A stretch of DNA of 64,000 nucleotides from Salidesulfovibrio onnuriiensis (GCF_008001235.1 NZ_CP040751.1:124001-188000), one strand, 5' to 3'; numbered from the stretch's first letter, positions 1-8,772 are shown. The notes: generated from the sequence alone by a model not told the origin. Made by a program: numbers and translations.

Positions 1-558
1 CACCAGTTCGCAAAGGATGTGGCCCGCCGCAATGTGGGTTTCCTGAATGCGGGGCGTGCAGCCGGACGGGGCCTTGAAGCAGGTGCACATGTCGTGCAGC
101 GTGCAGGCGTTTTCTCCGGTCATGGCATAGCTGACCATGCCCATCTTTTCGGCCGCCTCCACGCAGGCCACAATGTTGGGCGAATTGCCGCTGGTGGAGA
201 TACCGATGAACACGTCGCCTTCGCGGCCCAGCGCCTTGATCTCGCGCAGGAACACGTCCCGGTAATCGTAGTCGTTGCCCACGGCGGTGAGAATGGAGTT
301 GTTGGCGCCCAGAGCCAGCCCAGAGAGCGGCTCCCGCTCCATGGTAAAGCGGGACACGAACTCCCCGGCCAGATGAATGCTGTCGGCAAAGCTGCCGCCG
401 TTGCCCGCAAAGACGACCTTCCCACCCTTGCGCAGACTTTCGGCCACGGCAAGGCTCATGTCGCGAATCACGCTTATTTGATCGGATTCAAGCAGCCTTT
501 GTTTGACGTCGATGCTGTCCTGAATCCGGGAAATGATGAGTTCATTCAAGGTTGCCAT
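1..558 (-). CDS. SIS-domain sugar isomerase, phosphoheptose isomerase-like (C-terminus cut by window edge)
   Basis: The frame is open from the ATG at 558 to base 1, giving 186 residues with no stop, so the C-terminal few residues lie outside the window. It has a SIS fold of the GmhA type: GNGGS at residues 52-56, followed by an Asp, a His and the conserved Glu at about 66 (ADSIHLAGEF), then a STSGNSPN phosphosugar loop and QETH near residue 170. GmhA enzymes convert sedoheptulose 7-phosphate to D-glycero-heptose 7-phosphate in the cytoplasm. An AGGA ribosome site lies about 8 nt before the ATG. It is last in a three-gene minus-strand run with an SDR and a TIM-barrel epimerase. A non-heptose substrate is possible, because no other heptose gene is visible. 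Confidence 0.85.
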   Translation of the reverse strand, partial: MATLNELIISRIQDSIDVKQRLLESDQISVIRDMSLAVAESLRKGGKVVFAGNGGSFADSIHLAGEFVSRFTMEREPLSGLALGANNSILTAVGNDYDYRDVFLREIKALGREGDVFIGISTSGNSPNIVACVEAAEKMGMVSYAMTGENACTLHDMCTCFKAPSGCTPRIQETHIAAGHILCELV

Positions 559-597
559 GGCTATATCCTCATATATAAAAAATGGTTCGTCCGGGGA

Positions 598-1425
598 CTA
601 CCAGCAGGTGCGGCCGCCGTCCACGGACAGGTTGGCTCCGGTCATGTAGGACGAGGCGTCCGAGATCAGGAAAAGCACCGCCCCCTTGTACTCGTCCACC
701 GCAGCCATACGTCCCATGGGAATCAGGTTGGTGAGCCGGCCCACGAAGTCGTCGGGCTGGCCGGCGTACACGCCGCCCGGGGCCAGGGAATTGACCCGCA
801 CACCCTTCTGAGCCCAGTAGGTGGCCATGTATTTGGTCAGGCCCATAAGCCCGTGCTTGACGATACTGTAAGTCACGGGTTTGACCGGCTGCTCTTTCTC
901 GTCCAGGCCTTCCTGGCGGTAAATGCGCTGGTCCGGAGCAATGACGCCCAGGTCCGAGGCGATGTTCAGGATGGAGCCTCCGCCGTTTTCTGCCATGTGG
1001 CTGCCAATTACCTGGGCGCACAGAAAGGCCCCGGTCAGCCCGACGGCTATGTCGCTGTTCCACATGTCCAATGCGAAATTCTCGAAACGGCTCCAGGAAA
1101 ACCCCTTGGAAGCGTCCACCTTGGGATCGTTGGCCGCGTTGTTGATGAGCCCGTGCACCCCGCCGTGGGCGGAAAGCACCTCGGCGAAAGCCTGCTCAAT
1201 CGATGCGCGATCCGTAATGTCCACCCGTGCGCCGGAGCAGCGCCCCTCGTGGGATTCACCCAGCCCCCTGGCAACATCGTCGGCATTGGGGATAATGTCC
1301 CAGAGCACGGCCGTGCCTCCGGCCTCCATGACGGCCTCGGCATGCTTGCGCCCCAGCAGGCCGCAGCCGCCGGTAATGATCACCACCTTACCCTTCAGGG
1401 CGTAGCGGTCCATGACACTTTCCAT
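598..1425 (-). CDS. SDR-family NAD(P)-dependent oxidoreductase
   Basis: This is a 275-residue short-chain dehydrogenase of classical length. The Rossmann motif TGGCGLLG is at residues 18-25, NNAAN is in the middle, and the catalytic YSIVK (YxxxK) comes after a serine-containing strand. The C-terminus ends in the usual SVDGGRTCW-type tail. The ATG at 1425 was chosen because AAGGAG lies 8 nt upstream; a second ATG at 1413 also fits the family N-terminus. A 22-nt gap separates it from the upstream epimerase gene and 39 nt from the SIS gene, so the three are probably one operon. It likely oxidises or reduces a sugar or sugar nucleotide; the substrate cannot be read from the sequence. Confidence 0.88.
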   Translation of the reverse strand: MESVMDRYALKGKVVIITGGCGLLGRKHAEAVMEAGGTAVLWDIIPNADDVARGLGESHEGRCSGARVDITDRASIEQAFAEVLSAHGGVHGLINNAANDPKVDASKGFSWSRFENFALDMWNSDIAVGLTGAFLCAQVIGSHMAENGGGSILNIASDLGVIAPDQRIYRQEGLDEKEQPVKPVTYSIVKHGLMGLTKYMATYWAQKGVRVNSLAPGGVYAGQPDDFVGRLTNLIPMGRMAAVDEYKGAVLFLISDASSYMTGANLSVDGGRTCW

Positions 1426-1447
1426 ATATCTGCTCCTTGAAATTTCG

Positions 1448-2305
1448 CTAGCCCAACCAATCCTGGACCATGGCGCCATAGCGGGCCACAGCACCGGCGT
1501 GGTCGCCGTCCTCGGCCCGTGCGGTCTGCAGGATGTAGTTGCCTGTGTACCCGGCCTCTTCCAGGCCCCGGATGGTTTCTCCAATCTCGGCCACCCCCGC
1601 GCCCAAGGGAACGGTTGTTCCAAAGTCGGGAAGCCTGTCCTTGATGTGCACGTTGAGGATGCGATCGGTATAGAGGGCGAGTTCCTCTCGACACTTAAAG
1701 CCGAAGGCTGCGCTGTTGCCGGTGTCCAGGTTGACCCCGAAGCAGGCTTCGTCGAGCCTGCGGATAAAACGGTTCAACTCGCCGGGCTGGTAATCGGACT
1801 CGAAAACGATGCCCAACCCGTGCTCGACCAGGAAAGGTCTCACGTTCTTCATTTCCGCGACAAGCCCGTCTTCCATGGCGCGGTCCTCCAGGCGTCCGTC
1901 GTCCACCAGGGGAATGCAGATGAACTTGCATTGAATGCGGCGGCAGGCCTCAAGGACATTCTGCATGTCGCTGACCAGCTGTTCGCGCTCGCTCCCCTTT
2001 GCCTTGTAGAACGGGGCCTGCATGAACAGGTCGCCGGTAAGGCTTGGAATGAAAAGACCGTGTTCACGGCACAGCGACAGGATGGCGGTTCGCCCCTCTT
2101 CGTTCATGATGGGGTTTTCGTAAAGCCGGTCGTGGTCCAGGGTCCATTCCATGAGGCGCACGCCCAGGCTCCGGGCCACGGGGAATTCCTTTTGCCAGTC
2201 ATCCCAGGGAAAGGCCTGTATCCGGCCGTCCACCAGATCGCACAGGCGGCCCTGCATAAACCCGATTCTCGGGGAAAGATTCGAATTGGTCATGGCGATG
2301 TCCAT
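1448..2305 (-). CDS. sugar phosphate isomerase/epimerase, xylose isomerase-like TIM barrel
   Basis: The 285-residue product matches the AP endonuclease 2 / xylose isomerase-like TIM barrel family. Visible features are a metal-site glutamate in IVFESDY, NLDTGN, and the paired NVHIKDR motif near residue 215, where His and Asp are usual metal ligands. Such enzymes isomerise or epimerise sugars or inositols in the cytoplasm. Two starts are close: ATG at 2305 and ATG at 2293 (MTNSN). Neither has a strong ribosome site; a GGAC lies before the second. It leads the minus-strand trio with the SDR and SIS genes, which suggests a short sugar-conversion route feeding the adjoining surface-glycan locus. 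The substrate is unknown. Confidence 0.82.
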   Translation of the reverse strand: MDIAMTNSNLSPRIGFMQGRLCDLVDGRIQAFPWDDWQKEFPVARSLGVRLMEWTLDHDRLYENPIMNEEGRTAILSLCREHGLFIPSLTGDLFMQAPFYKAKGSEREQLVSDMQNVLEACRRIQCKFICIPLVDDGRLEDRAMEDGLVAEMKNVRPFLVEHGLGIVFESDYQPGELNRFIRRLDEACFGVNLDTGNSAAFGFKCREELALYTDRILNVHIKDRLPDFGTTVPLGAGVAEIGETIRGLEEAGYTGNYILQTARAEDGDHAGAVARYGAMVQDWLG

Positions 2306-2371
2306 ATATGAATTCGTAGAGGAAGAAAAGGCATAGAAAAGCCGTGCTGCCGGGGCTTCAGCGCAGTCGGC

Positions 2372-2400
2372 TTGACAAGGAATTGTGAAGTGCGTAGTTG
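2372..2400 (+). promoter_or_regulatory. candidate sigma-70 promoter for the 2510 gene
   Basis: TTGACA at 2372-2377 is followed after 17 nt by TAGTTG at 2395-2400. The -35 is perfect and the -10 is poor. It lies in the divergent gap between the sugar trio and the 2510 gene. Confidence 0.35.
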
Positions 2401-2407
2401 TCTACGC
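2392..2407. repeat. short inverted repeat in the divergent promoter region
   Basis: GCGTAG and CTACGC form a perfect 6-bp inverted repeat around a TTGT loop, overlapping the candidate -10 at 2395-2400. It could be an operator half-site pair or chance. Confidence 0.25.
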
Positions 2408-2509
2408 GTTCAAAATGTATGGTGGGTCTCTTGCCTGCACCGTATTTCTTTTTCAATACGACACACCGATATCAATAGACGTATACCCTACCCACAATCA
2501 GAGAATTCA

Positions 2510-3853
2510 ATGATGAAACCTCCCGTTTGCCTGCCTCTGGAAATCCAAAATCGAGACCTGGATGGAAGGCTCTATTTTGCCGCCAAATGCGTGGAAGCCG
2601 GTTACCCCGCCCTCATAGGCATAAGAGCAAGGATTCACAGATTTTTCCGCAAGGACCTGGAAGGCCCCGTCTATTACATGAGTAAAGGCAACAAGCCCAG
2701 CGTCCCCATGCAGGAAAAAATCAAACGCATGGGAGGCTTCGTCTTTCTTCAGGACGAAGAGGGTGGAGGCGAACTCTTTTTCGACGGCGAGGTCGGCGCC
2801 GGCTTTATTCCAACGCAACACTTGGTCGATAAGGTCTTTGTTTGGGGAGAACTGCAACGCAAATACACCGAAAAACTCGGTGCGGATCCCGCAAAACTGC
2901 TGGTGACCGGCAACCCCCGCTTCGATCTCTACAAGCCGGAACGTTCCGATTTCTATAAGAAAATCAGCAAACGCCTGCCTATTCCAGACAAATTCATCCT
3001 CATCGCATCGAACCAGGAGGCCGCCAACCCACTGCTCAGCCACGAACAGGAAAAAGGACATCTTCGTTTCATCTTCGGCGACGACTTCGATGAGCAGGCC
3101 TACGACGAACGCGCCGAACGCGAAAAATACCGGCTGAACAGATTGATCGCGCTGGCCCGGAGGCTGGCGGCGACCTACCCGGACCACCACATCGTTTTCC
3201 GGCCGCACCCCGCCGAAGAGATGTCCTTTTACGACAATCTTTTTGCTGAGAAAAACATCCTGGTCACCAACGAAGGATGCTCCTTGGAGTGGATCGTCAA
3301 CTGCGACGCGTTCATTCACGTGGATTGCACTACGGGTATCGAAGCATTTCTTGTGGGCAAGGAAGTGATCAGCTATCTTCCCCCGGACCACAGGGAGGGG
3401 CTCACCGAGGCTCCCTTGGAAGTCAGCCGAATTCTCGGATCCGAAGACGATGTCGTTGAAGTGGTCGGGAAAGCGCTTGCACAGGACGGACGCTCCACCC
3501 TTCCGCCCGAAGAGAAAAGGCGAAAGGAAGAGAAATTGAGCCAACTGTTTGCTAACATTACCATGGAATCGGCACCCGCAATGATTGCGACCTTCGCGGA
3601 ATTCCCCTGGGAGGGAACCCCGCAGCGGCTCAAACCCAAATCCCTGATTTACCGGTTGGCCAAAAAGCTGCGAAAAATCTGGAAAGGCGACCGGCTGAAC
3701 GAACTCGACCTACGGGCCCGGAAAAAGTTCCCCGGTCTTTCAATGAATGAAGTACGCCGAAAAATTGAACTTTTCCGGGAAGTGGAGCCGACCCTTCCCC
3801 CGATTCGTATCCGCGAGTACGACATCGACACCTTCCTGCTGGAACCCAAATAA
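2510..3853 (+). CDS. surface carbohydrate biosynthesis protein (GT-B-like, TIGR04396-type)
   Basis: This 447-residue protein resembles the surface carbohydrate biosynthesis family often found in LPS and capsule loci, with a GT-B-like or CDP-glycerol transferase-like fold. Supporting features are a GNPRFDLYKP segment near residue 140, a VFRPHPAEE motif near residue 230 typical of the nucleotide-binding half of such transferases, and DCTTGIEAFLVGKEVI, as in capsule phosphotransferases. The open frame extends upstream to 2372, but only the ATG at 2510 (a second ATG follows directly) gives the conserved MMKPPVCLPLEIQNR start. No strong Shine-Dalgarno site is visible. The acceptor and donor are unknown. 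A hairpin terminator follows at 3898. Confidence 0.75.
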   Translation: MMKPPVCLPLEIQNRDLDGRLYFAAKCVEAGYPALIGIRARIHRFFRKDLEGPVYYMSKGNKPSVPMQEKIKRMGGFVFLQDEEGGGELFFDGEVGAGFIPTQHLVDKVFVWGELQRKYTEKLGADPAKLLVTGNPRFDLYKPERSDFYKKISKRLPIPDKFILIASNQEAANPLLSHEQEKGHLRFIFGDDFDEQAYDERAEREKYRLNRLIALARRLAATYPDHHIVFRPHPAEEMSFYDNLFAEKNILVTNEGCSLEWIVNCDAFIHVDCTTGIEAFLVGKEVISYLPPDHREGLTEAPLEVSRILGSEDDVVEVVGKALAQDGRSTLPPEEKRRKEEKLSQLFANITMESAPAMIATFAEFPWEGTPQRLKPKSLIYRLAKKLRKIWKGDRLNELDLRARKKFPGLSMNEVRRKIELFREVEPTLPPIRIREYDIDTFLLEPK

Positions 3854-3897
3854 CATTCCGGCAGAACGCACACGAATACCGCTTCACCGAAACATGA

Positions 3898-3936
3898 AAT
3901 TCCCGCAGCCCTTTCCGGCCTGCGGGAATTTTGTTT
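3898..3936 (+). terminator. rho-independent terminator
   Basis: AATTCCCGCAG and CTGCGGGAATT form an 11-bp stem around an 11-nt loop, followed by TTGTTTTT. It lies between the convergent 2510 and 3938 genes and, with A's on the other side, may serve both. Confidence 0.85.
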
Positions 3937-3937
3937 T

Positions 3938-4834
3938 TCAGGATCGACTTGCCACGCTGCGAATACTCCAGTTTCCAGAGACATCGCAGGCCTCATAATG
4001 CATGAGCATACGACCATCCGGAAGCGCCAGCAGGCTCGGCTCGGAAACCACCTTCACACCGTCGCCATCGTCGGGAGCAAGGACGACGCCCTGCTTTTCC
4101 CAGGCCAACCCATCCATGGAGACCGCCGTCTTGATCAGACCAGACCCCTCCGACGGCCAGGCGGCGTAGTACATGCGCCACGCGTTCCCGGCGTGGATCA
4201 CCTCAGGGGCATACACGGCATATGCCTCGTCGGCCGCTTCCTGCACAACCCGGATACCGGGTTCAGAAATGAATTCCAGGCCGCCCAAAGAAAAGGCGCT
4301 GCGGATATTCCGCAAGCCGTTTTCAGGAGGTCCGGCTTCGTAATGATGATAATAAAGCCTGTATCCCCTTTGCAGCGGAACAATGCAGGGCGACCCCAGT
4401 GCGGCCTTGTCCGCTTCAAGACAATGCATCCTCTCCGGAGCCCACTCCAAGCCATCCCGCGAAATGGCGGCGGCGATGAAAGAGCCTTGCCCCTTTCGCT
4501 GCACCTCATAAAACATCCGTAGCCGCCCATCAGGCAGGGCTACCGTGCTCGGGCACAATACACGGTTCGTCTCACTGGAAGAAAGTCGGTACCCCTCTTC
4601 CTCTTGCCAGGTGACGCCATTCTTGGAAAACGCGCTGCGTATCCCTCCTGCGAACAGATCATGCGAAAGGGTGGAGGCGTAATACATCCGGAAGCCGCCC
4701 CGGACCGGCACGACAGTCGGCGTCTGGTTGCGCAGCGTGCGGTCTTCGGAATTCAACGAGGAGCGCCCCCCGCTGTTCCACAGCCGCCCGGGATCACGCC
4801 CCCAATTCCGCCACCAGCCCGCAGCGCCGCTCAT
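3938..4834 (-). CDS. predicted five-bladed beta-propeller glycosidase-like protein
   Basis: The 298-residue product carries repeated blades of the GH43/GH32 beta-propeller type, with recurring segments such as GGFRMYYAS, DGRLRMFYE, RGYRLYYHH and AWRMYYAAW, and SxDGxxWE-type repeats (SKNGVTWQE, SRDGLEWAP, SMDGLAWEK). There is no signal peptide, so it appears cytoplasmic. It starts 3 nt after the stop of the amidotransferase gene at 4838 and is the last gene of the hisH-hisF-pseA operon, so it probably acts on the same sugar nucleotide or its glycan. The catalytic acids were not assigned. It could be a non-catalytic sugar-binding propeller or a transferase of similar fold. Confidence 0.65.
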   Translation of the reverse strand: MSGAAGWWRNWGRDPGRLWNSGGRSSLNSEDRTLRNQTPTVVPVRGGFRMYYASTLSHDLFAGGIRSAFSKNGVTWQEEEGYRLSSSETNRVLCPSTVALPDGRLRMFYEVQRKGQGSFIAAAISRDGLEWAPERMHCLEADKAALGSPCIVPLQRGYRLYYHHYEAGPPENGLRNIRSAFSLGGLEFISEPGIRVVQEAADEAYAVYAPEVIHAGNAWRMYYAAWPSEGSGLIKTAVSMDGLAWEKQGVVLAPDDGDGVKVVSEPSLLALPDGRMLMHYEACDVSGNWSIRSVASRS

Positions 4835-4837
4835 GCG

Positions 4838-6019
4838 TTACTCGTCCCAGAGATTGTCCTTGACCCACTCGCCATTCTGTCCCTTCCACCAGACCCGCGG
4901 GTCGCGGAACGTGTCGGCAACCTGGTCGAACTTCTCTTCGGTCCAACCGACGTAGTCCAGCCAGCGCCAAAGGTCCTTGGACTTGATGTGGTCGCGTTGG
5001 CGAACGATTTCTATGGCCTCTTCCCGGGTCATTTTGCCTGCGCGGATATCCTTGCAGGTATGATCCGTGGCGCGGCCGTAACCGAACTTGATGTATTTCA
5101 TGTAGTCGTGGATGCCGTTCTCGTGCATGTCGTCCAGGTTGGACATGCGGCGGTAGGTTCGCTCAAACGGCTCCTCGGATTCCAGGAACCCGTATTCCTT
5201 CTTGACCATCTCTCCATGGACGTTGGCTTCCCAAGGAACATAGTTGGAAATAAAGATACCCCGGACGCCCACGCGGTCGATCTCCTCGTCGCTGGGGTAC
5301 ATCCAGGTAATCAGATCCTTCTTTTCGAGACTTTCACCATAGCTGGGCGCTGCCTCCAGGAAGTCGTACCATTCGTAGCCGCGGCAAAGATGCTCGTGCC
5401 TGTACCGATAGGTGAACTCCACGAAGTCATTGTAGGAATGCATGCCGCCGATATCCATGAACCCGTGTTCGCCCCAGATGATGAGCGGCACGTTGAACTG
5501 CAGGGCCACGCGGATGGGCAGGGTGAAAATCCCGCAATGGGCATGCCAGTTCATGTCACCCATCATGAGCATCCCCATCCTGTTCAGGGTTTGCAGCACA
5601 TGAATGGAGGGGGTGAAGAACATGTGGTCCACCCCGAACACTTCCTTCATGTTGCGAAGATTCTTGAGCCCGGTCGGCGTGTAGTTGTTTCCATGATAGG
5701 TCACCAGCAAGGGGTTCATGCCCATGATGTTCTTGATGACATGGGTCTGAAAATAGGAGTCCTTTCCGCCGGAAACCGGGATGATGCAGTCGTAGTTGGC
5801 CCCATCCTTGGATCTGTAGCGGTTGAGCAGCCTCGCCAGTCGGTTCTTGCGGTCTTCCCAGTCGACCTTGTCGCGCTGGCCGGAAACCCTGCATCCGGAG
5901 CAAACCCCCTCCTCGTCAAAGGCGAGGGGAATGGCCGACGAGGAGGGAGCCACACAATTTTTGCAATACTCTATCTTTTCGGGCCGGTCCGGATGCACAA
6001 GATATTTCCTATCGGACAT
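4838..6019 (-). CDS. pseA: N-acetyl sugar amidotransferase (PseA/WbpG/WbuX family)
   Basis: The 393-residue protein is a PP-loop ATP pyrophosphatase: SGGKDS at residues 83-88, preceded by two Cys pairs (C19/C22 and C40/C43) that look like a zinc site. Family members (PseA in Campylobacter, WbpG in Pseudomonas) use ATP and ammonia to turn a sugar N-acetyl group into an acetamidino group. Ammonia is supplied by the HisH/HisF-like pair encoded just upstream; hisF overlaps this start by 11 nt. Sitting inside a pseudaminic acid locus, the expected product is an acetamidino form of pseudaminic acid. The assignment to the family is firm; the exact sugar is inferred from context. Confidence 0.9.
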   Translation of the reverse strand: MSDRKYLVHPDRPEKIEYCKNCVAPSSSAIPLAFDEEGVCSGCRVSGQRDKVDWEDRKNRLARLLNRYRSKDGANYDCIIPVSGGKDSYFQTHVIKNIMGMNPLLVTYHGNNYTPTGLKNLRNMKEVFGVDHMFFTPSIHVLQTLNRMGMLMMGDMNWHAHCGIFTLPIRVALQFNVPLIIWGEHGFMDIGGMHSYNDFVEFTYRYRHEHLCRGYEWYDFLEAAPSYGESLEKKDLITWMYPSDEEIDRVGVRGIFISNYVPWEANVHGEMVKKEYGFLESEEPFERTYRRMSNLDDMHENGIHDYMKYIKFGYGRATDHTCKDIRAGKMTREEAIEIVRQRDHIKSKDLWRWLDYVGWTEEKFDQVADTFRDPRVWWKGQNGEWVKDNLWDE

Positions 6020-6794
6020 TGATTTTCTCTCTTTTCAGCTCCCGCTTTGCACGGGGGTAGGAATGCTCGGTAAAATGAAACATGTTCCCGGCGGCGATGG
6101 CGCTGGCCGGCGTATCCAGGAACACGTCGATGAAATCCTCAATGGTCGCGGCCCCTCCGCAGGCTATGACCGGCAGGCGCGTGGCCTCGCATGCCCGATT
6201 GATGGTCTCGAAGTCGTAGCCGTTTGCCTTGCCGTCGCGATCAATGGCATGCAGGAAAATTTCTCCCGCCCCCATCGTCTCACACCGTCGGATCCAATCC
6301 AGCACGTTGACGCCGGTATTCCGGGTCCCCATATTGGTGAAAAGCATGGGACTGCCGTCCACCATCCGGTAATCCGCCGAGATGACGCAGCATTGGTTCC
6401 CGTACTTGGAGGCTATGGCCTCGACCAACTCGGGGGTCTCGTAGGCTCCGGTATTCAGGATGACCTTGTCCGCACCATTGCGGATGCGCACATCAACGTC
6501 TTCGATTTTCCGGATGCCGCCGCCGAAGGTCAGCGGCATGAAACAGACCTTGGAAATGCCCTGAATGATTTCCTCTATGGAGCTGAACGAGGAGATCCGG
6601 TGATCGTCGCGACGGGCGTCATACTTCTGATGTCGGCTGATATCCACATAGATGAGTTCGTCCACATTCCACTGGTTGTAGCGGGCCGCCTCATTGACCA
6701 CATTGCCGATAATCTGATGGATCGAAAAATCCTCGGACCGCACGATAAGTCCGTTCTGGATAAAAAGGGCAGGTATCAAACGCCTTAACTGCAT
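6009..6794 (-). CDS. HisF-like ammonia-channel subunit of the sugar amidotransferase (WbuZ/HisF2 type)
   Basis: This is a 261-residue TIM barrel of the HisF family, starting at the ATG at 6794 with GGGAG upstream. Two features argue that it is not the histidine-pathway enzyme. It sits between a HisH-like glutaminase and a PP-loop amidotransferase, overlapping both by about 10 nt. In addition, the N-terminal motif that carries the catalytic Asp11 in true HisF (CLDVKDG) reads ALFIQNG here, so that Asp is a Phe. The second catalytic Asp region (ISADYR) is kept. In HisF2/WbuZ proteins the barrel is thought to pass ammonia rather than close an imidazole ring. Confidence 0.85.
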   Translation of the reverse strand: MQLRRLIPALFIQNGLIVRSEDFSIHQIIGNVVNEAARYNQWNVDELIYVDISRHQKYDARRDDHRISSFSSIEEIIQGISKVCFMPLTFGGGIRKIEDVDVRIRNGADKVILNTGAYETPELVEAIASKYGNQCCVISADYRMVDGSPMLFTNMGTRNTGVNVLDWIRRCETMGAGEIFLHAIDRDGKANGYDFETINRACEATRLPVIACGGAATIEDFIDVFLDTPASAIAAGNMFHFTEHSYPRAKRELKREKINVR

Positions 6795-7405
6795 TCCATC
6801 TCCCAAAAATTTTTCAGAAGCGCCATACCGGCGTGCTGGCTTTTTTCCGGATGAAACTGGCAGCCGAACACATTGCCGCACTCAAGGACGACATCGCATG
6901 TGGCTCCGTATTGCAGCGTCGCCGACACGCAGCCGGAGTCCTTCAGTTTGCAGTAGTAACTGTGCACAAAATAAAAGCAGAGATCCTCAGCATGAATACC
7001 GGCCAGCAGCCTGCTTTCCGGTGCCGCCTCTATCCGGCACCAGCCAATGTTGGGAACCCGCAGTTCCTCGCTGGCGGCGCTCAGGGGCTCGACCGTTCCC
7101 GGCACCAAATCCAACCCGTCGTGAACGCCCTGCTCATGACTCCGGGTAAGCAGCAGCTGCATCCCCAGACAGATGCCCAAAAGCTGCTTGCCGCTTGCCG
7201 CGTACTCGAGGACAGCCGATTTCATTCCGGTTGCATCCAGCTGGTTCATGGCCTGACGGTAAGCGCCCACGCCGGGAAGAATGACCTTGCCGCACGCCGC
7301 CACCTTCTCCGGGTCGTCTATCACCTCATTGGGAATGTTCAGATAATCCAGGCTGTTCTTGATGGAAGCCAGATTTCCGCATCCATAATCTACAATGCCG
7401 ATCAC
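6785..7405 (-). CDS. HisH-like glutamine amidotransferase subunit (WbuY/HisH2 type)
   Basis: This 206-residue class I glutamine amidotransferase has the nucleophile Cys79 in GICLGMQ and the His/Glu of the triad in FHPEKS near residue 185. It hydrolyses glutamine and hands ammonia to the HisF-like partner, whose start it overlaps by 10 nt. The start codon is GTG at 7405, with AAGGAAAGAG just upstream; no ATG fits the conserved N-terminus (IVDYGCGN). It is the first gene of the minus-strand amidination operon, transcribed away from pseC. A role in histidine synthesis is less likely given this context and the altered HisF partner. Confidence 0.88.
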   Translation of the reverse strand: MIGIVDYGCGNLASIKNSLDYLNIPNEVIDDPEKVAACGKVILPGVGAYRQAMNQLDATGMKSAVLEYAASGKQLLGICLGMQLLLTRSHEQGVHDGLDLVPGTVEPLSAASEELRVPNIGWCRIEAAPESRLLAGIHAEDLCFYFVHSYYCKLKDSGCVSATLQYGATCDVVLECGNVFGCQFHPEKSQHAGMALLKNFWEMECS

Positions 7406-7653
7406 TCTCTTTCCTTTGTTGAAGCAGGTCGTTCGATGCCGGACTGACTGATAATCAACAGCAATTCATTAATAGCCTTTGGGAGGAGAATCAAGCCGCA
7501 GGATCGTGCCCGCGCACCCTGTTCCTTCTTGCAGATTGCTACACGCTGCGTTAAGAATCCAGCACAGCATGATCCGGATGTCTCCCGTTCCAGTCCCCGG
7601 ATCCGGCCGCCCGATCCCCACACACCAACACGAGACTATAGGCGATACTTCTT

Positions 7654-8772
7654 ATGATCCCATATGGCAAACAGCATATCGATGAAGATGACATCCGCAT
7701 CGTAACCCAGGTGCTGCGCTCCGACTGGCTCACCTGCGGACAAATGGTGCCGGATTTTGAAAACGCCCTCGCAAAAGTCTGTCAGGCCGAACATTGCGTC
7801 GCCGTTTCAAGCGGCACAGCCGCCCTGCACGCAGCCATGGCCGCCCTGGGCATCGGCAAGGATGACGAGGTCATCGTTCCGAGCATCACCTTCGCGGCCA
7901 CGGCCAATGCGGTCACCTACTGCGGCGGGACCCCGGTCTTCGCGGACGTTGAGGAAGACACCCTGCTCCTCTCCCCGGAAGGGGCTGAAAAGGCCATCAC
8001 CCCGCGCACCAAGGCCATCGTCGGGGTGGATTATGCGGGCCAGCCCTGCGACTGGAGCAGCCTGCGCGCCCTGGCCGACAAGCACGGCCTGGCGCTGGTC
8101 GCGGATAGCTGCCACGCCCTTGGCGCCACCTGCGAAGGCCGACCGGTCAACGCCTTTGCGGACATGACGGTCTATTCGTTTCACCCGGTCAAGCACATCG
8201 CCACGGGCGAGGGCGGAGCCATCGCCACGGACAGCTTGGAATACGCGAACTTCATGCGCAGGTTCCGCAATCACGGCATCAGCAGCGACGCCCGTATGCG
8301 CGAATCCGCCGGCACCTGGTACTACGAAATGGTGGAGCTCGGGTATAACTACCGCCTCACGGACATCCAGTGCGCCCTGGGGCTGAGCCAGCTGAACAAA
8401 CTGGACAGCTTCCTGAAACGGCGACGGTCCATTGCGTCAAAATACGACAAGGCCTTTGCCGAAGGACCTGTCCGCCCCCTGCAGGTAAAGCCAAACCGAA
8501 CCCATGCATACCACCTCTACGTGGTCCGCGTTCCCGAACGGGACACCCTGTTCGCAGAACTGCGCGAAGCGGGCATCGGAGTCCAGGTTCATTACATCCC
8601 GGTTCACCTGCACCCATTCTACCGGAAGAATTTCGGCACAGGCCGTGGGCTGTGCCCCGTGGCCGAAGCTGCCTATGAACAAATCGTTTCCATCCCCATG
8701 TTCCCGGCCCTGCAGGACGCGCAGATTCAGACCGTTGTTGACACCTTTTCCGAGCTGCTGAAAAACAAATAA
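7654..8772 (+). CDS. pseC: UDP-4-amino-4,6-dideoxy-N-acetyl-beta-L-altrosamine transaminase
   Basis: The 372-residue protein is a DegT/DnrJ/EryC1 PLP aminotransferase. It has the N-terminal YGKQHIDEDDI signature typical of PseC, VSSGTAALHAA, DSCHALGA and the PLP-lysine segment SFHPVKHIATGEGG. PseC performs the second step of pseudaminic acid synthesis, aminating the 4-keto sugar made by PseB. The other pathway genes (pseF, pseB, pseGH, pseI) follow within 5 kb on both strands. Its promoter would lie in the 248-bp gap shared with hisH; no convincing Shine-Dalgarno site precedes the ATG. A terminator follows directly at 8772. Confidence 0.92.
   Translation: MIPYGKQHIDEDDIRIVTQVLRSDWLTCGQMVPDFENALAKVCQAEHCVAVSSGTAALHAAMAALGIGKDDEVIVPSITFAATANAVTYCGGTPVFADVEEDTLLLSPEGAEKAITPRTKAIVGVDYAGQPCDWSSLRALADKHGLALVADSCHALGATCEGRPVNAFADMTVYSFHPVKHIATGEGGAIATDSLEYANFMRRFRNHGISSDARMRESAGTWYYEMVELGYNYRLTDIQCALGLSQLNKLDSFLKRRRSIASKYDKAFAEGPVRPLQVKPNRTHAYHLYVVRVPERDTLFAELREAGIGVQVHYIPVHLHPFYRKNFGTGRGLCPVAEAAYEQIVSIPMFPALQDAQIQTVVDTFSELLKNK

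Noticed and set aside
7402-7623. A 73-codon minus-strand frame overlapping the hisH start
   Set aside because: It lacks recognisable features and sits in the divergent promoter region between hisH and pseC.
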